In this document: in pieces, positions 1 to 11,205 of the stretch
Layout of the letters: each line of letters opens with the position of its first letter
Numbering within the stretch: the stretch's first letter is position 1
Assembly: GCA_027257055.1 (NCBI GenBank)
Contig: JAPVLO010000153.1
Location: 4,588,001-4,652,000 of the forward strand
Direction: 5' to 3'
Origin: Cephalopachus bancanus
Taxonomy: Eukaryota; Chordata; Mammalia; Primates; Tarsiidae
DNA: 64,000 nt
Made by a program: the position numbers and the translations under genes
The notes under the pieces: model-generated
The model's input: only the letters and a program-made list of their open reading frames with translations
Told to the model about the DNA's origin: nothing
Databases searched by the model: none

Positions 1-429
1 AAGGTCACGCATGTACAGGGTTGGAGGCACCTCATCAACATATGAAGTAACTTTCACTGATGCCTACTGTAGGCCAGTTGTTGTGTAGGCTTGTGCAAGA
101 TAATGAAGTGAGGGGCAGAAGAGAATTAACGTTCCTAAAGAGGGAAAAGGAGGTAGAACATCATTAGGTCAAGTTTCCTAAAGATACCATGAACAAGGAG
201 CAACCTGACCCCAGGGCCCAATCCATAACCAAAGTCTTCCCAACACTCCCCCACAATGATCTGTCAAATTGGTCTCTGTCTTTCCCACCACTACCACCTG
301 GATCAAGCCACCCTCATTTGTCATCTGGACTATTCCAGTAGACCTCAGTTGGTTTACATGTACCCATGAATGCCCCTTCCAATGAGCTGTCTACAGAGAA
401 TCTTTTCAAAACACAAACTAGATCATGGC

Positions 430-812
430 ACACATCTCCCTCTCCTATTCCTCTTGGAACAAGCCCTTTCCTCTGCCTGGAATGCTTGTCCCTCACTTTT
501 CCATCTTTTAACTACTACTCTTGCTTCGTATTAATTTCCTCAGAGACACTTTCCCTGATCCCCAGGTCCTAGCATCTCCCTATTATATGCTATCATTGCA
601 CAATCACTTCTTCTTCATAACACTCATCCCCGCTTGTGACTTTACAGCTATCTGTGCAATTATTTGATTAATTTGGTCTCTCCACATGGAAGCCACAGGA
701 AGACTGGGCTGGATCCTGTCTGTCTTGTTCATTACTTTATCTCCAGCACCCAGCACAGTGACTAATACTAAGCAGGTGCTCAAACAAGTATTTATTGCAT
801 GGAGAATAAGTA
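430..812 (+). repeat. L2 LINE 3' end
   Basis: Matches the L2 tail: a coding remnant with ttcctctgcctggaatgc, then ccagcacccagcacagtg and a tail with caggtgctcaaacaagtatt. Diverged and ancient. Confidence 0.75.
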
Positions 813-1679
813 AAAGAACTGGTAAGTCATAGGAGAGACCCTGTCCATGATGACCTCTTGAATCTCATACGACTTAGGAAGTGGCTCTGTGACATTGCTC
901 CAGTAGGGTGTGGCAATCCAAGATAGGGTTGGAATAATGAATAGTGGTGGTTTAGGTTTGAGAATCTGAGCAGAAATCATAAAAGAAAAAGACTGGATCA
1001 GAGAATGCAAACTTTTTGCTGAGACTGCTGATATCCTAGAGTGTGACTTGCAGAGAGAGTGCAGTAGCTCTCACAGTACTATGAAGGAGACAGGAGATGA
1101 TGTGGGAGGAACCAAGTAACAAAAGTCCTCCCTGGAGTAGAAACAGGTTTGGCAGGGGAGGGAAGAGGTTGAGAAAAAGTCATGGTTGAAGATGCCAATG
1201 CCAAGTTAGAGATATCAAATGGAAGAACTATGACCTCCATGAGACACTGCATTTGACTTACAAAAACTCGATTTTCAGGAGGTCTAACTCAAATATGGAG
1301 GTTGAAAAAAGATAACCAGCCCGGCTCTTGTGCTGCTCTGTATTTTCCTGGGGAACATCAAATGGAAAGAAATGAAAAAGACCAACATGACTGATACATG
1401 CCATTAAGGTTCAAAGAGAGACAGCCAATAGCCCAGTAGCTGCTTCCAGGAAGCTGGAGCAGGCAAGGCAGGTCCTTTTGGTGCCATCTGCTCAATGGAA
1501 AAGTTAGTATCACATTAGGCAAGAATTTTTAAAGTTGGCAGAAATCAGATCTTGCTCAACTTTGCAAATTCTGAACTACCTGTCAGAAGTTACTGTAAAG
1601 CCTTGAGATTGCCATGTCTGCTCAGGGCTATTTCCCTGAAGAAACAAATTATGGCTGGTTTGATGGACGAAGTTAGAAC

Positions 1680-2222
1680 AGTAATAATAATATTAATAAC
1701 ATAACATAATAATGTCAATATTATTACATATTATATTAATTATATAATGCTATAAAAACAATCCTACCTCTGCCTGCTATTTTGGATAAGTGATTTAATT
1801 TCTACAGGTCCCAGTTTTTTAATCTATAAAATGGATGTAATATAATTTCCACCTCTTAAATTATATATTATATTATATTGATATATAATATTCACATAAA
1901 TATATTAATATAATTATTATATATGGCATGTTAATAATATAATAAAATAAAATATCCTATTGTACATATTATATATTATATTAACACTAAAAATAACAAC
2001 ATAAGAATATTAATAACACAACAATATTTACAATATAGTGCAAGGCCCTATTCTAAGTACTTTAATGCACTGCAATTCATTTAAGCAAAATCTTATATAC
2101 TATTATAAATAATACTATAATTACCATAATAATATTATATCATATTACATGAAGTAATATTATAATAATATATAATACTGTGGTATTACTATAATACCAT
2201 TATACTAATAAAATAATACTAG
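1680..2222. repeat. AT-rich low-complexity tract
   Basis: About 540 bp dominated by TAATAT, ATTATA and similar words with almost no G or C. It is interrupted by MIR-like pieces at 1765-1860 and 2035-2100. Confidence 0.85.
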
Positions 2223-2609
2223 ATACTATTTATAGATAGGGAGACTGAGTCATAAGTATTTGTCAAATCCAGTCAATTTGCCTTCAGAGTCCTGGCTCAT
2301 AAATACTGCATGAGACTTCAGATGGAACTGCTGGTTCTTATGTTCTGAATTCTCACAGGTATCCAAGAAGAGGGACTTTGGAGACACTGTCCCACCACAG
2401 TGGGAGCTTTCATAACTGTTTCAGTCATTGCTTATTGCTTACCTTGACTAAGTGATCAACTGGGGAAAAAATACACAGGGGATAGCCTGTGGATAACAAA
2501 CTTTTCTTGTTAAGTAAACTTCATCTTTCATAGTTATAAAAATGGCATCATCTTTATGAGTGAGCGAGGTGGAGGGAAGCAATTTGTGGCCTTCGGTGTA
2601 GTAGATTTG

Positions 2610-2800
2610 GTTAAGAGGACAGTCACTGACCCAGAATGGCTAGTGTCACATTTAGGCTCTACCACCTTGGGCAAAGTACTTAACTGTTTTGGGCCATCGG
2701 TTCTCATCTGTAGACCAAGGTAGTCATAGTGCCTACTTTATAGGAATCTTGGGACGATTATAGTAGTTTAGAGTGGTGCCTACATAAAGTAATTTGAACT
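2610..2800 (+). repeat. MIR SINE
   Basis: Shows the MIR order: a variable head, accttgggcaaagtactta, a CTCATCTGTAgA-like segment and a tail with GTGGTGCCTACATA. Confidence 0.7.
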
Positions 2801-3141
2801 AATATTAGCTATAAAGCAAGTAAGTAAAACAAAACATTTTATCTGGGGTCATGAGGATTGACTCCTAGCTCTGACTGAGGAATGGAGAGAGGGATGGAGT
2901 AATACATGGTAAAGCAAATGGAGCAAAATGTGAATGGCAGAATCTAGGTAGCAAGAAGACAGTGTTCACTGTGTATTATGTCAGAATAACATCTTAGAGA
3001 TGGGAGGAAATGAAAGTCAAGAAAGAGACTGGCATTTCCTGCCAAGGACAATGTCATGGATGATGTGATACTTTGAGTTTTGAGTGAACAGTAAGAGAAT
3101 CACAGAGACACCAACCCAGAGTTCTGCAGTAACAGAGTCCT

Positions 3142-3530
3142 TGTTATAGACTGAACTGTGTTCCCCTCAAATTCACAGGTTGAAGCCTAACCCCGATGTG
3201 ACTGTATTTGGAGACAGAGTCTTGAAAGAGGTAATTAATGTTAAATGAGGTCATAAGAGTGGGATCTAGACCAGTCTGACTGGTGTCCTTATAAGAAAAA
3301 GTTTAGATACACAGAGAGACACAGTGGGTGTGCACACACAGAGGAAAGGCCATGTGAGGACACAGTGAGACGGGGGCCAAGTGAAGGAGAGAGGCCTCAG
3401 GAGAAACCGACCCTGTTGACACTTTGGTCTTGGATTTCCAGTCTCCAGAATGATGAGAAAATAAATTTCTGATGTGTAAGCCACCCAGTCTGTGGTATTT
3501 TGTTATGATAGCCCAAGTAAATTAGGGACA
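3142..3530 (+). mobile_element. MaLR LTR, MLT1 type, near full length
   Basis: About 390 bp starting TGTTATAGACTGAA and ending near tgttatgatagcccaag. It contains the family words actggtgtccttataag, gaggcctcaggagaaacc and gccacccagtctgtgg. It is a solitary LTR of an ancient ERVL-MaLR element with no internal region or coding capacity. Confidence 0.85.
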
Positions 3531-4159
3531 GTCACTAAATTAACCAACTTTGGAATTACCTACCTGTTGCCTTTGGTGATAGAATAAATGTCCTTATTGC
3601 TTTAAAAATAATACTGGCTCTGCCTGCTATTTTGGATAAGTGATTTTACTTCTACAAGCCCCAGTTTCTTCATTTACAAAATGGACATAATAGCAATTTT
3701 TACCTCGTAAAGTTAGTGTGAAGAGTAAGCAAAAGGGCATACAAGATGATGTTTGGTCAAAAATTTGAATTTGACCATTTCTCTTAGTCACAGAGAATAA
3801 CATGAAAACTCTTACAGTATTGTGTTAGTTTTCCCACTGGATTGGAGGAGGTAAGGTGAAAGGGCTGAAAGGACTTGTTGCTTTGTCCAAGGAGACCATG
3901 CCACGTTTCATGATGAAGTTCAAGATGGCGGCAGAACACAACCAAGGGTTTGGTGCAACCATACTGGTACCATACCTTGGTGTTCACACTCAGAGTCAAC
4001 ATTTCTGCAGCACACCAACCTCACTCCTTGGGCCCACCTCCCTCCTGAAGTTCTGCATTAATCAGCTTCCCAGGACTGCAGCTGATGTTGCTGCTCCCCT
4101 CCATGGGCCAGGCCAAAAAGGCAATCCCATAAGAGCACCCTAACCCACCAGGCACTTAC

Positions 4160-4349
4160 CCACATCAGCCCCGCTGAGTGCTTTTCCCAGCGGCCAGGGC
4201 CTCGTGTCAGTTCTCCTCCCATTAACAGCAAGCGATTGCACACAGCCTTGAAAGCCTCGGTTTGTCCCTGTGGCTCTGACCAACCAGTAAGCACTGGGAG
4301 CACCACCAAGATAGAGAGGTGTCCGGAAGGTAATTTTACTATACTGGCC
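4160..4349 (-). CDS. EGFLAM: EGFLAM exon: end of laminin G domain 1
   Basis: This 190-nt exon encodes 63 residues and the first base of a Gly codon. The acceptor is ttctcttaaag and the donor is gtaagtg. The peptide starts [19 protein letters not shown] and contains [14 protein letters not shown], the C-terminal LamG motif whose Cys pairs with FNC in the previous exon. It ends [12 protein letters not shown]. Human pikachurin as I recall it has Ile and Met in the stretch read here as RRTDTR. The next exon should start with GECSSG and EGF-like domain 2. I searched positions 1-4159 and did not find it, so it lies outside the window. Confidence 0.95.
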
Positions 4350-6057
4350 CTTTAAGAGAAATGAACACTCATGAACACTCTATCTCACTCAACAAAATCA
4401 AAAGCCAAGACACAACAGATTTTGATGAGGGGCACAGCTAAGATGTAGGTTACAGTCCCAGTGTTTTCTTCCATTAGTATTTATGGACACCTTAAGGCAT
4501 CTATGGATAATTTAAGACATTACCCTGCAAGACAATTAAATTCATGGTTACCATTGGGAACTCAGGGAGCTTCTCAGAGTACTGTGCTTCTAGAAGGGAT
4601 TATTTTGTAATGCCTAGAAAGGAAGGGAGGTCAGAGCAAAGCCCAACCCAAGGGGCAGTGAGCATGCCAGGCATCCAAAGAAAACTTTTCTCTTTCCAGT
4701 ACTGATACCAAGTGACTGTGTACTGTGGAAGGGTCATAGGGCTATTCTGTGCCTCAAAAGGTGATAATAATAATTTTGTGTATATGTGGGTCAACAATTA
4801 CCCTTTCACTATTCTAGTCACCTTTATACTATATCCTGCAAGAAACACTATGTGTATGTTTGGGGGCGGGGTGGTAGAGGTGGCAGATTGCCAAACAGAT
4901 TGTGTGGCAAAGTTTTTTGAAATTTGCTTGTGGATATGATTTTTTCTTAAGTGTTATTATAGTGAGGTAGGGAAATTTCCAATCTTAGACCAAACCACAA
5001 TCTGGACTGCAGATTACAAAATACAGAGATGAACATTAATTAGTTGGGAGAAAACTAAGGCACCCTTGGTCATTTTTTTTTTATTAAAGAAATATCTTAT
5101 TCATTTGGATTAAAGAGTACTGAAGAAAGGTACACTACAAGAACCCACAAAGTGTTCAGAGTGTAAGCCACTGAAATATACACTTTTGTTACCAGCAAGT
5201 GGAAAATCTGATCATTGTTTTTATCTTTTCTAATGCAGAGATAAGAATCATTTGTACACAGTAGACTGAACAAGAGCTAGGCAGCTTGACAGGACTTGCA
5301 GCGGGGTTTAAAGGATCAGTTGTGCTGTTTGCCAGCCACTAAGCATACTGCTTTCATTAGATGACTGAAATGCCCTCTTGGCTTATTTCTTCAAGGTCCT
5401 CAGAACTCACTTCTTCTGGATCCCATCCTCACCTTTCCAGTCCTATTCCCTGACCCAGGACCACAGCATGGGTCCTCACACTTCACTTGTTTTCTAGGGC
5501 GTTACGTTTCTCACAGGGCGAGTGGTTTCTTTGAGGTACCCTTCACAACATCCCAGGCAATAGTCTTGGAACTTGCCTTTTACCTTCCTCTGATGAGGGT
5601 TGCCTTCTGGTCTCTGGAGCCTGTGTTTGCTGTCTACACAGAGAAAAGGAAGTGCTCTGAATTTGCATTCTCTCAGGACGGTCCTTAACAGTTTGGGGTA
5701 ACTCTAAGGCATAGTTTATACTCCAGATCTTCCCTGTAGGGTCAGGCAGAAGCCATACTCTGAAGAATTTTGCCTGCAGTCTCACTCTTGCTGACTTCTT
5801 CCTCTTCCCTGTCTATCTTCTCTGACTTAGCAGTTTTCCCTGGGATCACTTTCTTAACACATCACTTGCACAGCACTCACCTCTGGTCTGTTTCTGGGGA
5901 ATGCCACTTAAGGCAGAATCACTATCTCCCAAGATAATTTAATAAACATTCCACATCTGTGGTCCTGCCTGTACAACTTGCTTAGCAAGTCATGTAGGAT
6001 AGAGGCAAACTTCACCCTGAGTGTCCATAAAGTCACATGCATCTTGCAATTAATTTA

Positions 6058-6180
6058 TTTTTAAGATGGAGTCTAGTTATGTTTCCAAGACTTGATCATA
6101 GCACTGCATAACCTTGAACTCCTGGACTCAAGCGATCCTCCTGCCTCAGCCTCCTGAGGCATTTACCACGACACCTGGCT
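6058..6180 (-). repeat. Old Alu monomer fragment (FLAM/AluJ type)
   Basis: Reverse-strand Alu left-arm words: gatcctcctgcctcagcctc and cttgaactcctggactcaag. Heavily diverged. Confidence 0.75.
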
Positions 6181-6504
6181 TGATTAACTATTCTATTGAT
6201 TATAATCATAGAGCCTTGGGATTAGAAAAATATATAAGAACTCTTATAATCCAAGCTCCCATTGGTTGTTGGATTCTGTGTACATTTCTATCAAAAGGTT
6301 TAGATAAGTTACATTTTGAATACCCCCTCAAGGACAGGGGACCCTGAGATAGTCTGGTGCACATCTTTCCTTTGAATGATTAGGTGAAGCTAAAATTGGT
6401 CTCCCTGAAGCTTTCCCTATTCAACTTTAGCCTTAGGAGTCCATAGAGTAATTCCTTGTTCCCCAAGACTCTCCCTTTGACTTTATGATGAAAAGCTACC
6501 ATCA

Positions 6505-6798
6505 GCCGGGCTCGGTGGCTCAGCCTGTAATCCCGCGCCTTTGGGAGGCTGAGGTGAGTGGATTGCCTGAGCCTGCGGGTTCGAGACCCGCCTGGGCAGC
6601 GAGACCTCATCTCTACTATAAATCAACAAATTAGTCGGGCGTGGTAGTGCACACCTGTAATTCCAGCTACTTGGAAGGCGGAGGCGGAAGGATCGCCGGA
6701 GCCCAGCAGGTCGAGGCTGCGGTGGCCGGGAGCGGCCACTGCACTCCAGTCTGGGCAACAGAGTGAGACTCCAACTCAAAAAGAAAAGAAAAGAAAAG
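6505..6798 (+). mobile_element. Young lineage-specific dimeric Alu
   Basis: Full-length dimer beginning gccgggctcggtggctcag. Diagnostic features against standard Alu are CTCAGCC in place of CTCACGCC, gggttcgagacccgcc around the B box, a TAAATCAA linker, acttggaaggcggagg and a tail starting TCCAACTCAAAAA. The AAAAG-type tail is flanked by 13-bp target duplications: aaaagctaccatc at 6491-6503 and aaaagccaccatc at 6799-6811 (one mismatch). Confidence 0.92.
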
Positions 6799-7834
6799 AA
6801 AAGCCACCATCCACGCCTTCTTCTTCTTTTTTCTAAACTAAACATCACTCACTCCTTCAGTCATTGAACGGATTTCAAGTCATCTTCCTGTTTGGGTGAC
6901 TGCCCCTTGAACATGCTCCAATTTGTCTATGACCCTCTTAATCACAGATACAAATGTAATCCTCTTATAGGATTAATGTCACCATTAGAGTCACTAGAAG
7001 ATATCACATAGTCACCAGAATAGAATAAGATTGTCACTTCCTTCTTCTAGATGCCATGACTTTATTAACACAGTCTATAATGTCTTTAGCTTGTTGTTGT
7101 CATTACCACGTGGCCCTGTTTGCTAACCTTTATTGAACTTCCTTGCTTTAAACTATTAGACATTTTCACAGGTGTAATTTCTAATTACACAGGTGTAATT
7201 TCTAATTGTAGCTTCTCCATTCTGTCTTCATGTTAGACCCAAATTAGAAGTTTCTTTATTTCTATCAAACTTACTTTTTTATGTTAGGCCTATGTTCTGG
7301 CTTTTGTGTGGCCCTGAAGTTTATTTATTCTGTTTTTTCCTTTCCTGACCATGTAGACATAAGTGATCTCCCCAGATTCACATTTACTAAATATGAATCT
7401 TATTTCCTTTAAAACCAGTGGGATTCAAATTGATGAGACTTTTTCTTTTGGTGGAGAGAAAGGGTTAGCAAGGGATGCACCTTTGTATAACCTGTCTTGC
7501 TAGCAAAGAGTAGTGAGGAGCCCAGGCAGGAAGGAAGCTATAGATATACACACATAGGATTTCTTGCTACAGTTTTCCGCAGAGAATACAGACACTGCCC
7601 TGCTTATAATTACAGGCTCAGTTCCTTGGCAAGCTGCTGATCCCAACTGTTTATTTTAAACACAGTCCTAAAATTGCCCAGAGCATAACAAATATGTAAA
7701 TACCTAGGTGATTTGCTGAGTAGCCCAACAGTCACAACTTTTTTCACCACTCCCTACAATCATGGCCCCCCCAAAAATGTAGATGAACAGATTATTCCTG
7801 CATATTGAGCCAAGTGAACCTTTCAGGACTATTT

Positions 7835-7854
7835 TCTTTTTCTTTCTTTCTTTC

Positions 7855-7884
<30 letters not shown>
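7835..7884 (+). repeat. TTTC/TC/poly-T microsatellite
   Basis: A pure pyrimidine run of TTTC units, then CT units, then about 20 T. Confidence 0.9.
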
Positions 7885-7885
<1 letters not shown>

Positions 7886-8383
7886 AGAAAGCAGGATTCA
7901 TTGAGAGAACAGAAAAGCTTCCACAGTGGGGGGGGACCTGAAGGGGTTGCTCCAGGACTATTTTCCAAAGCCACAGGATGGCAACACCTCTGCCTTAAAA
8001 TCAAGCTTTGTGTTTGACACTCATAACGGGTTCTAGTCTTCCAACACAGGCCTTCCTCTATCCCTGGCTTTGATGTCCTTGCGGAAAGAGATCATGTTCC
8101 TGGCACAAGGCCTGCAGCATGTACCTGTGCACCCAACAGCAATGGTGCTTGCAAGTTCAATTCTCCTTGGTAGATGGGGGATGGATGTGTGCTCTGAATG
8201 CTCGCTGGGAGTGGCAAGACTGAGCAGGAGCACTTCAAAGCTTTTACCATGAAAAATGAGCCTCCCAGGTCTGTCCAGAACTTGAATCCTGACACCTATG
8301 CCTCACCTCTCTGCAGTGGGCCCTTCTGAGTATGCTTATGGTGGGTGGTGGGAAGGAGGACAAGGTGTGAGGCTCACACTCAC

Positions 8384-8528
8384 CTGGGACTGGCCTGTCA
8401 CTGGGGTGCCGTTGTTCAGCTGCAGCAGCCCATTCTGCCCGTCTCTGTAGAGCATCACTGTGTGCCAGGCCCCCAGTTTGATTTTGGTCTCACTTATGAT
8501 GATGGCAACCCCAGTTCCACAGTTAAAC
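8384..8528 (-). CDS. EGFLAM: EGFLAM exon: laminin G domain 1, third part
   Basis: This 145-nt exon completes Arg and encodes 48 residues, ending at a codon boundary. The acceptor is cctcccccgcag and the donor gtgagt is strong. The peptide includes FNCGTGVAI, whose Cys is the first half of the conserved LamG disulphide, and then [15 protein letters not shown], the W-H strand pair found in nearly all LamG domains. NGT in LQLNNGTPV is a possible N-glycosylation sequon. The exon continues directly into GQYSKITF of the exon at 4160-4349. Confidence 0.95.
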
Positions 8529-9254
8529 CTGCGGGGGAGGAAAAGAAAAGGAAGATTCTCTGATCAACCAGTTCATTATATTTTCAGATTCCACTTCGAG
8601 GGCAATGTCTCCTTTCAGAGTCAATCTGTTCAGAGTTAGGTGTATGACTATCAAGAACTGTTTCAATCTATACCTGCAAGAACTGGATGCCTCTTTCTTG
8701 GGACGATCTCAGGCTAGATATCTTTAATCTGCCCATAGGAACTTTCAGTGTAGAGCCTTGTTTAACCTGACTTTCTCTGCAGCCTAGAACATGATGGGCA
8801 GCTAAGGCCCTCCTTCTCCTTTTCAGAGATTGCCAGGTGCTTAGAGTGGATTTAAGGTGCAGTAAATTAGAATAGGAGTCACTCTGCTCCCATGGATTTC
8901 TCTGGAGACTTTCCCCAACTCTCAAATGGCAGGCTCAGTGATACCAACAAAATGTTAAAATCCAAGTCTTCATACTCGTTTTGGCAAGCTGGCCAGTCCT
9001 GTCATTTGTGTTCAGCTGTGCCCAATACAAGTGAGATCTCCATAGGAGGCTAGGGCTCTGGGGTGAGGTATGGGAACAGAGGGGGAGCATCTTCAGATGG
9101 ATGCATTCATCCTGATTTTTTCCAAACCTGCTTATGGTCCAGGGTGCCCACCAATTACACAGAATTTTGGTATTTTCTGGTCAACTTTCAAATAGCCACC
9201 ATGTCCCTTCCACATAGATCCTGAAATTGCCAGTGGGGAGTCACGGCCAGCATT

Positions 9255-9356
9255 TTCGTTTTCTTTTCCTTTCTTTTCCTTTCCCTCTTTCCTTCCTCCT
9301 TCCTTCCTTCCTTCCTTCCTTCCTTCCTTCCTTCCTTCCTTCTTTCCTTCCTTCCA
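9255..9356 (+). repeat. CCTT microsatellite
   Basis: CTTTC units grade into about a dozen perfect CCTT units. The tract probably grew from the poly-T tail of the adjoining reverse-strand Alu fragment. Confidence 0.92.
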
Positions 9357-9490
9357 AGTTGGGGTCTTACTTGGTCACCTAGGCTGGAGGGCAGTGGCAA
9401 AATCACGGCTCACTGCAGCCTCGATTATCTCACCCGGGCTTCCCAAAGTACTAGGATTACTACAGGAATGAGCCAGCATGCCCAGTCCAG
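9357..9490 (-). repeat. Alu monomer fragment
   Basis: Reverse-strand Alu left arm with an internal gap: tcacctaggctggagggcag, cactgcagcctcgatt, then gcttcccaaagtactagg. Confidence 0.8.
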
Positions 9491-9854
9491 AATTTTCTTT
9501 ATCAGGATTTGCCTTTTGTGCAGCCATGCTAGGCCCTCCCTTTGTCTCAAGACCCTCAGTGGAGTGAGATGGGGTCAGAGGCATGGAGGGACAGGTTTAC
9601 CTAAGAGGAGGATATCAGATTCACTCTGCAGGAGCTGCAGAGGTAGAGCTCTGACCTTTTTGCTACCAGTCAAAAGGTCAGAGCTACAGAAAGTCTCTCT
9701 GATCCTCTAAGTGCTAGAGCCCCACAAAGTTAAAAACCATTGCCCCAGGTCCTGGTGGCTAACATCAAACTTCTGTGAAAACAATCGTTTAGCAAAAGAT
9801 AGGGGCCCATTTTCTAGCCTGAGTGGGATGCTCAAATGTCTTCTTAATTTTTAA

Positions 9855-10050
9855 AAGACAACCATGGTTGATGCTTATTAAGTGCTTGCTCTGAGTCAAG
9901 AATTGTACTAAGCATTTTATGGATTAACTCACTGAATCCTCTCAGTAGCCCTATAAGAAAACATGGGTTTGGAGAGGTTGTGTCATATGCTGAAGGTCAG
10001 GTAGCAGGGGATTGGTGCCACTAGGCTCTTAGCCAGTGCACTAAACAGAA
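9855..10050 (-). repeat. MIR SINE, antisense
   Basis: Antisense MIR words: cttattaagtgcttgctctg, tactaagcattttatgg, taactcactgaatcctctc, then aaggtcaggtagcaggg. Confidence 0.75.
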
Positions 10051-10409
10051 GGACAAGGTTGGTGTCCACTGGTCATTCACAAATAGGTACAGTGTATGCC
10101 TCCATCAGAGTGATTAAAATATTCACCTCCCACAAAACTCCTGTCCACCAGGAGACCACACACAAGCTAAAGGTGGTTTCTAAAGTGTGTTGTGGGGACA
10201 AATGATCAGGGCAGAGGAGGCAAATCAAAGAGTATGCCCCAGCTTCCTGGGAAGACAAGGATGGGGTCTGGGCCTCTGTAAACCTTAGGAACCCTTGGAG
10301 GCTCCTCTCTCCCCTCCATGGTCATCAGACACATTTGCCACAAGAAGACGAGGAGAAGATACCAGCCTTCTTCCCATCACAACCACCAGAGTTCCAGGAG
10401 AGAAGGGAT

Positions 10410-10505
10410 TTTATCTCTCAGGCTCACAGCTGCATCCTTAGGATCTACAGCCATGCCAGGTACAATGTGGGTGCTCAGGAAACTGGCTGCTGAATGAATG
10501 AATGG
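10410..10505 (+). repeat. L2-type 3' tail
   Basis: Ends in gtgggtgctcaggaaactgg followed by tgctgaatgaatgaatg, typical of L2 tails. Confidence 0.6.
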
Positions 10506-10718
10506 TTATAAGGTGCCAGAACTCAAGTTTCAAGGGTTACTACAATCCTGATATCCCAGCATTTGGCAAATGGGTCCGTGCTCATCTTATACACACCATT
10601 CCTTTATCTACTGGAATCCATCCTGTATATATTTTAGTCACACTATAAAAAATGCAAATATAACATAAGATAATGTAAAACAAATAAATAAACCCACAGG
10701 GCCTTTGGCAGGAGTTAC

Positions 10719-10819
10719 CTAAACTGGAGGGAGCGTCGGATGATGGCCAGGGACATGAAATCCCCTCTCCCATGTTCATTCTCCCCACAGTAGAGCAGTA
10801 AGCCATCTTCTGCCTCTGC
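10719..10819 (-). CDS. EGFLAM: EGFLAM exon: laminin G domain 1, second part
   Basis: This 101-nt exon encodes 33 residues and leaves AG of an Arg codon. The acceptor is attatcatag and the donor is gtaact. The peptide [20 protein letters not shown] then [13 protein letters not shown] holds the core LamG signature: a DGLLLY strand, a loop, and a D-F-x-S-L strand that builds the jelly-roll sandwich. The intron on its 3' side in gene order (8529-10718) holds a MIR, an L2 end, a CCTT microsatellite and an Alu fragment. The one on its 5' side (10820-12293) holds one Alu. Confidence 0.95.
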
Positions 10820-10996
10820 CTATGATAATACAAACAAAAGCCACAAGAACAGTGAGCACCTCCCCTTCCATAAAGTGCATCTCGACACACTGATGAATGT
10901 GGAACTTAAGCATTCTCCTTAAGAATCCGATTGATTCGATTTACAAAGGGGCAGCTGTGGGCTTCAGTGAATTCCCAGATAGCCAGTCCCAATATA

Positions 10997-11158
10997 TTTT
11001 TTGGAGGAGGGTGGGAGTCTCATTCTGTCGCCTAGGCTAGAATGCAGTGGCATGCTCACAGCCACCCCAGAGCTGACCCACTGGGCTCAGGTGATCCTTC
11101 TGCCTCAGCCTTCCAAGCAGCTGGAACTACAGGTGCATGCTACCACATCCAGTTAATT

Positions 11159-11205
<47 letters not shown>

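Larger units (their letters stand above)
1..4159 (-). other. EGFLAM: EGFLAM intron, 3' part, open at window edge
   Basis: No exon was found here. It holds an L2 tail (430-812), an AT-rich tract (1680-2222), a MIR (2610-2800), an MLT1-type LTR (3142-3530) and two related MIR-like segments (1750-1860 and 3598-3720). I see nothing recognisable in 820-1680, 2230-2600, 2810-3140 and 3730-4150. Confidence 0.85.
4350..8383 (-). other. EGFLAM: EGFLAM intron of 4.0 kb
   Basis: Contains an old Alu fragment (6058-6180), a young dimeric Alu (6505-6798), a 21-bp tandem pair (7167-7207) and a pyrimidine microsatellite (7835-7884). 5375-5500 weakly resembles L2. No repeat or gene was recognised in 4350-5370, 5500-6050, 6190-6490, 6815-7830 and 7890-8380. 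Confidence 0.85.
8529..10718 (-). other. EGFLAM: EGFLAM intron of 2.2 kb
   Basis: Holds a CCTT microsatellite joined to an Alu fragment (9255-9490), an antisense MIR (9855-10050) and an L2-type tail (10410-10505). 8530-9250, 9500-9850 and 10055-10400 show nothing recognisable. Confidence 0.85.

Noticed and set aside
3145..3530. A novel promoter in the LTR
   Set aside because: It is a diverged solitary MaLR LTR. No TATA box with an associated exon or splice donor could be supported.
4058..4309. 83-residue minus-strand open frame overlapping an EGFLAM exon
   Set aside because: It reads the LamG exon in the wrong frame and runs through the splice donor at 4158-4159 into the intron. The in-frame reading gives the conserved LamG peptide.
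6575..6591. A tRNA gene
   Set aside because: Only A-box, B-box and a T-arm-like hairpin are present, inside a dimeric Alu. There is no acceptor stem, anticodon arm or tRNA-length fold.
6483..6848. 121-residue open frame on the minus strand with Arg/Ser-rich sequence; similar frames at 19864-20250, 60155-60469, 60210-60584 and 63041-63546
   Set aside because: These are reverse or forward translations of Alu elements with typical words such as ELESHSV and GVQW. They end at element borders and have no gene context.
7167..7207. CRISPR-like or satellite array
   Set aside because: There are only two units and no spacers, in a primate intron.
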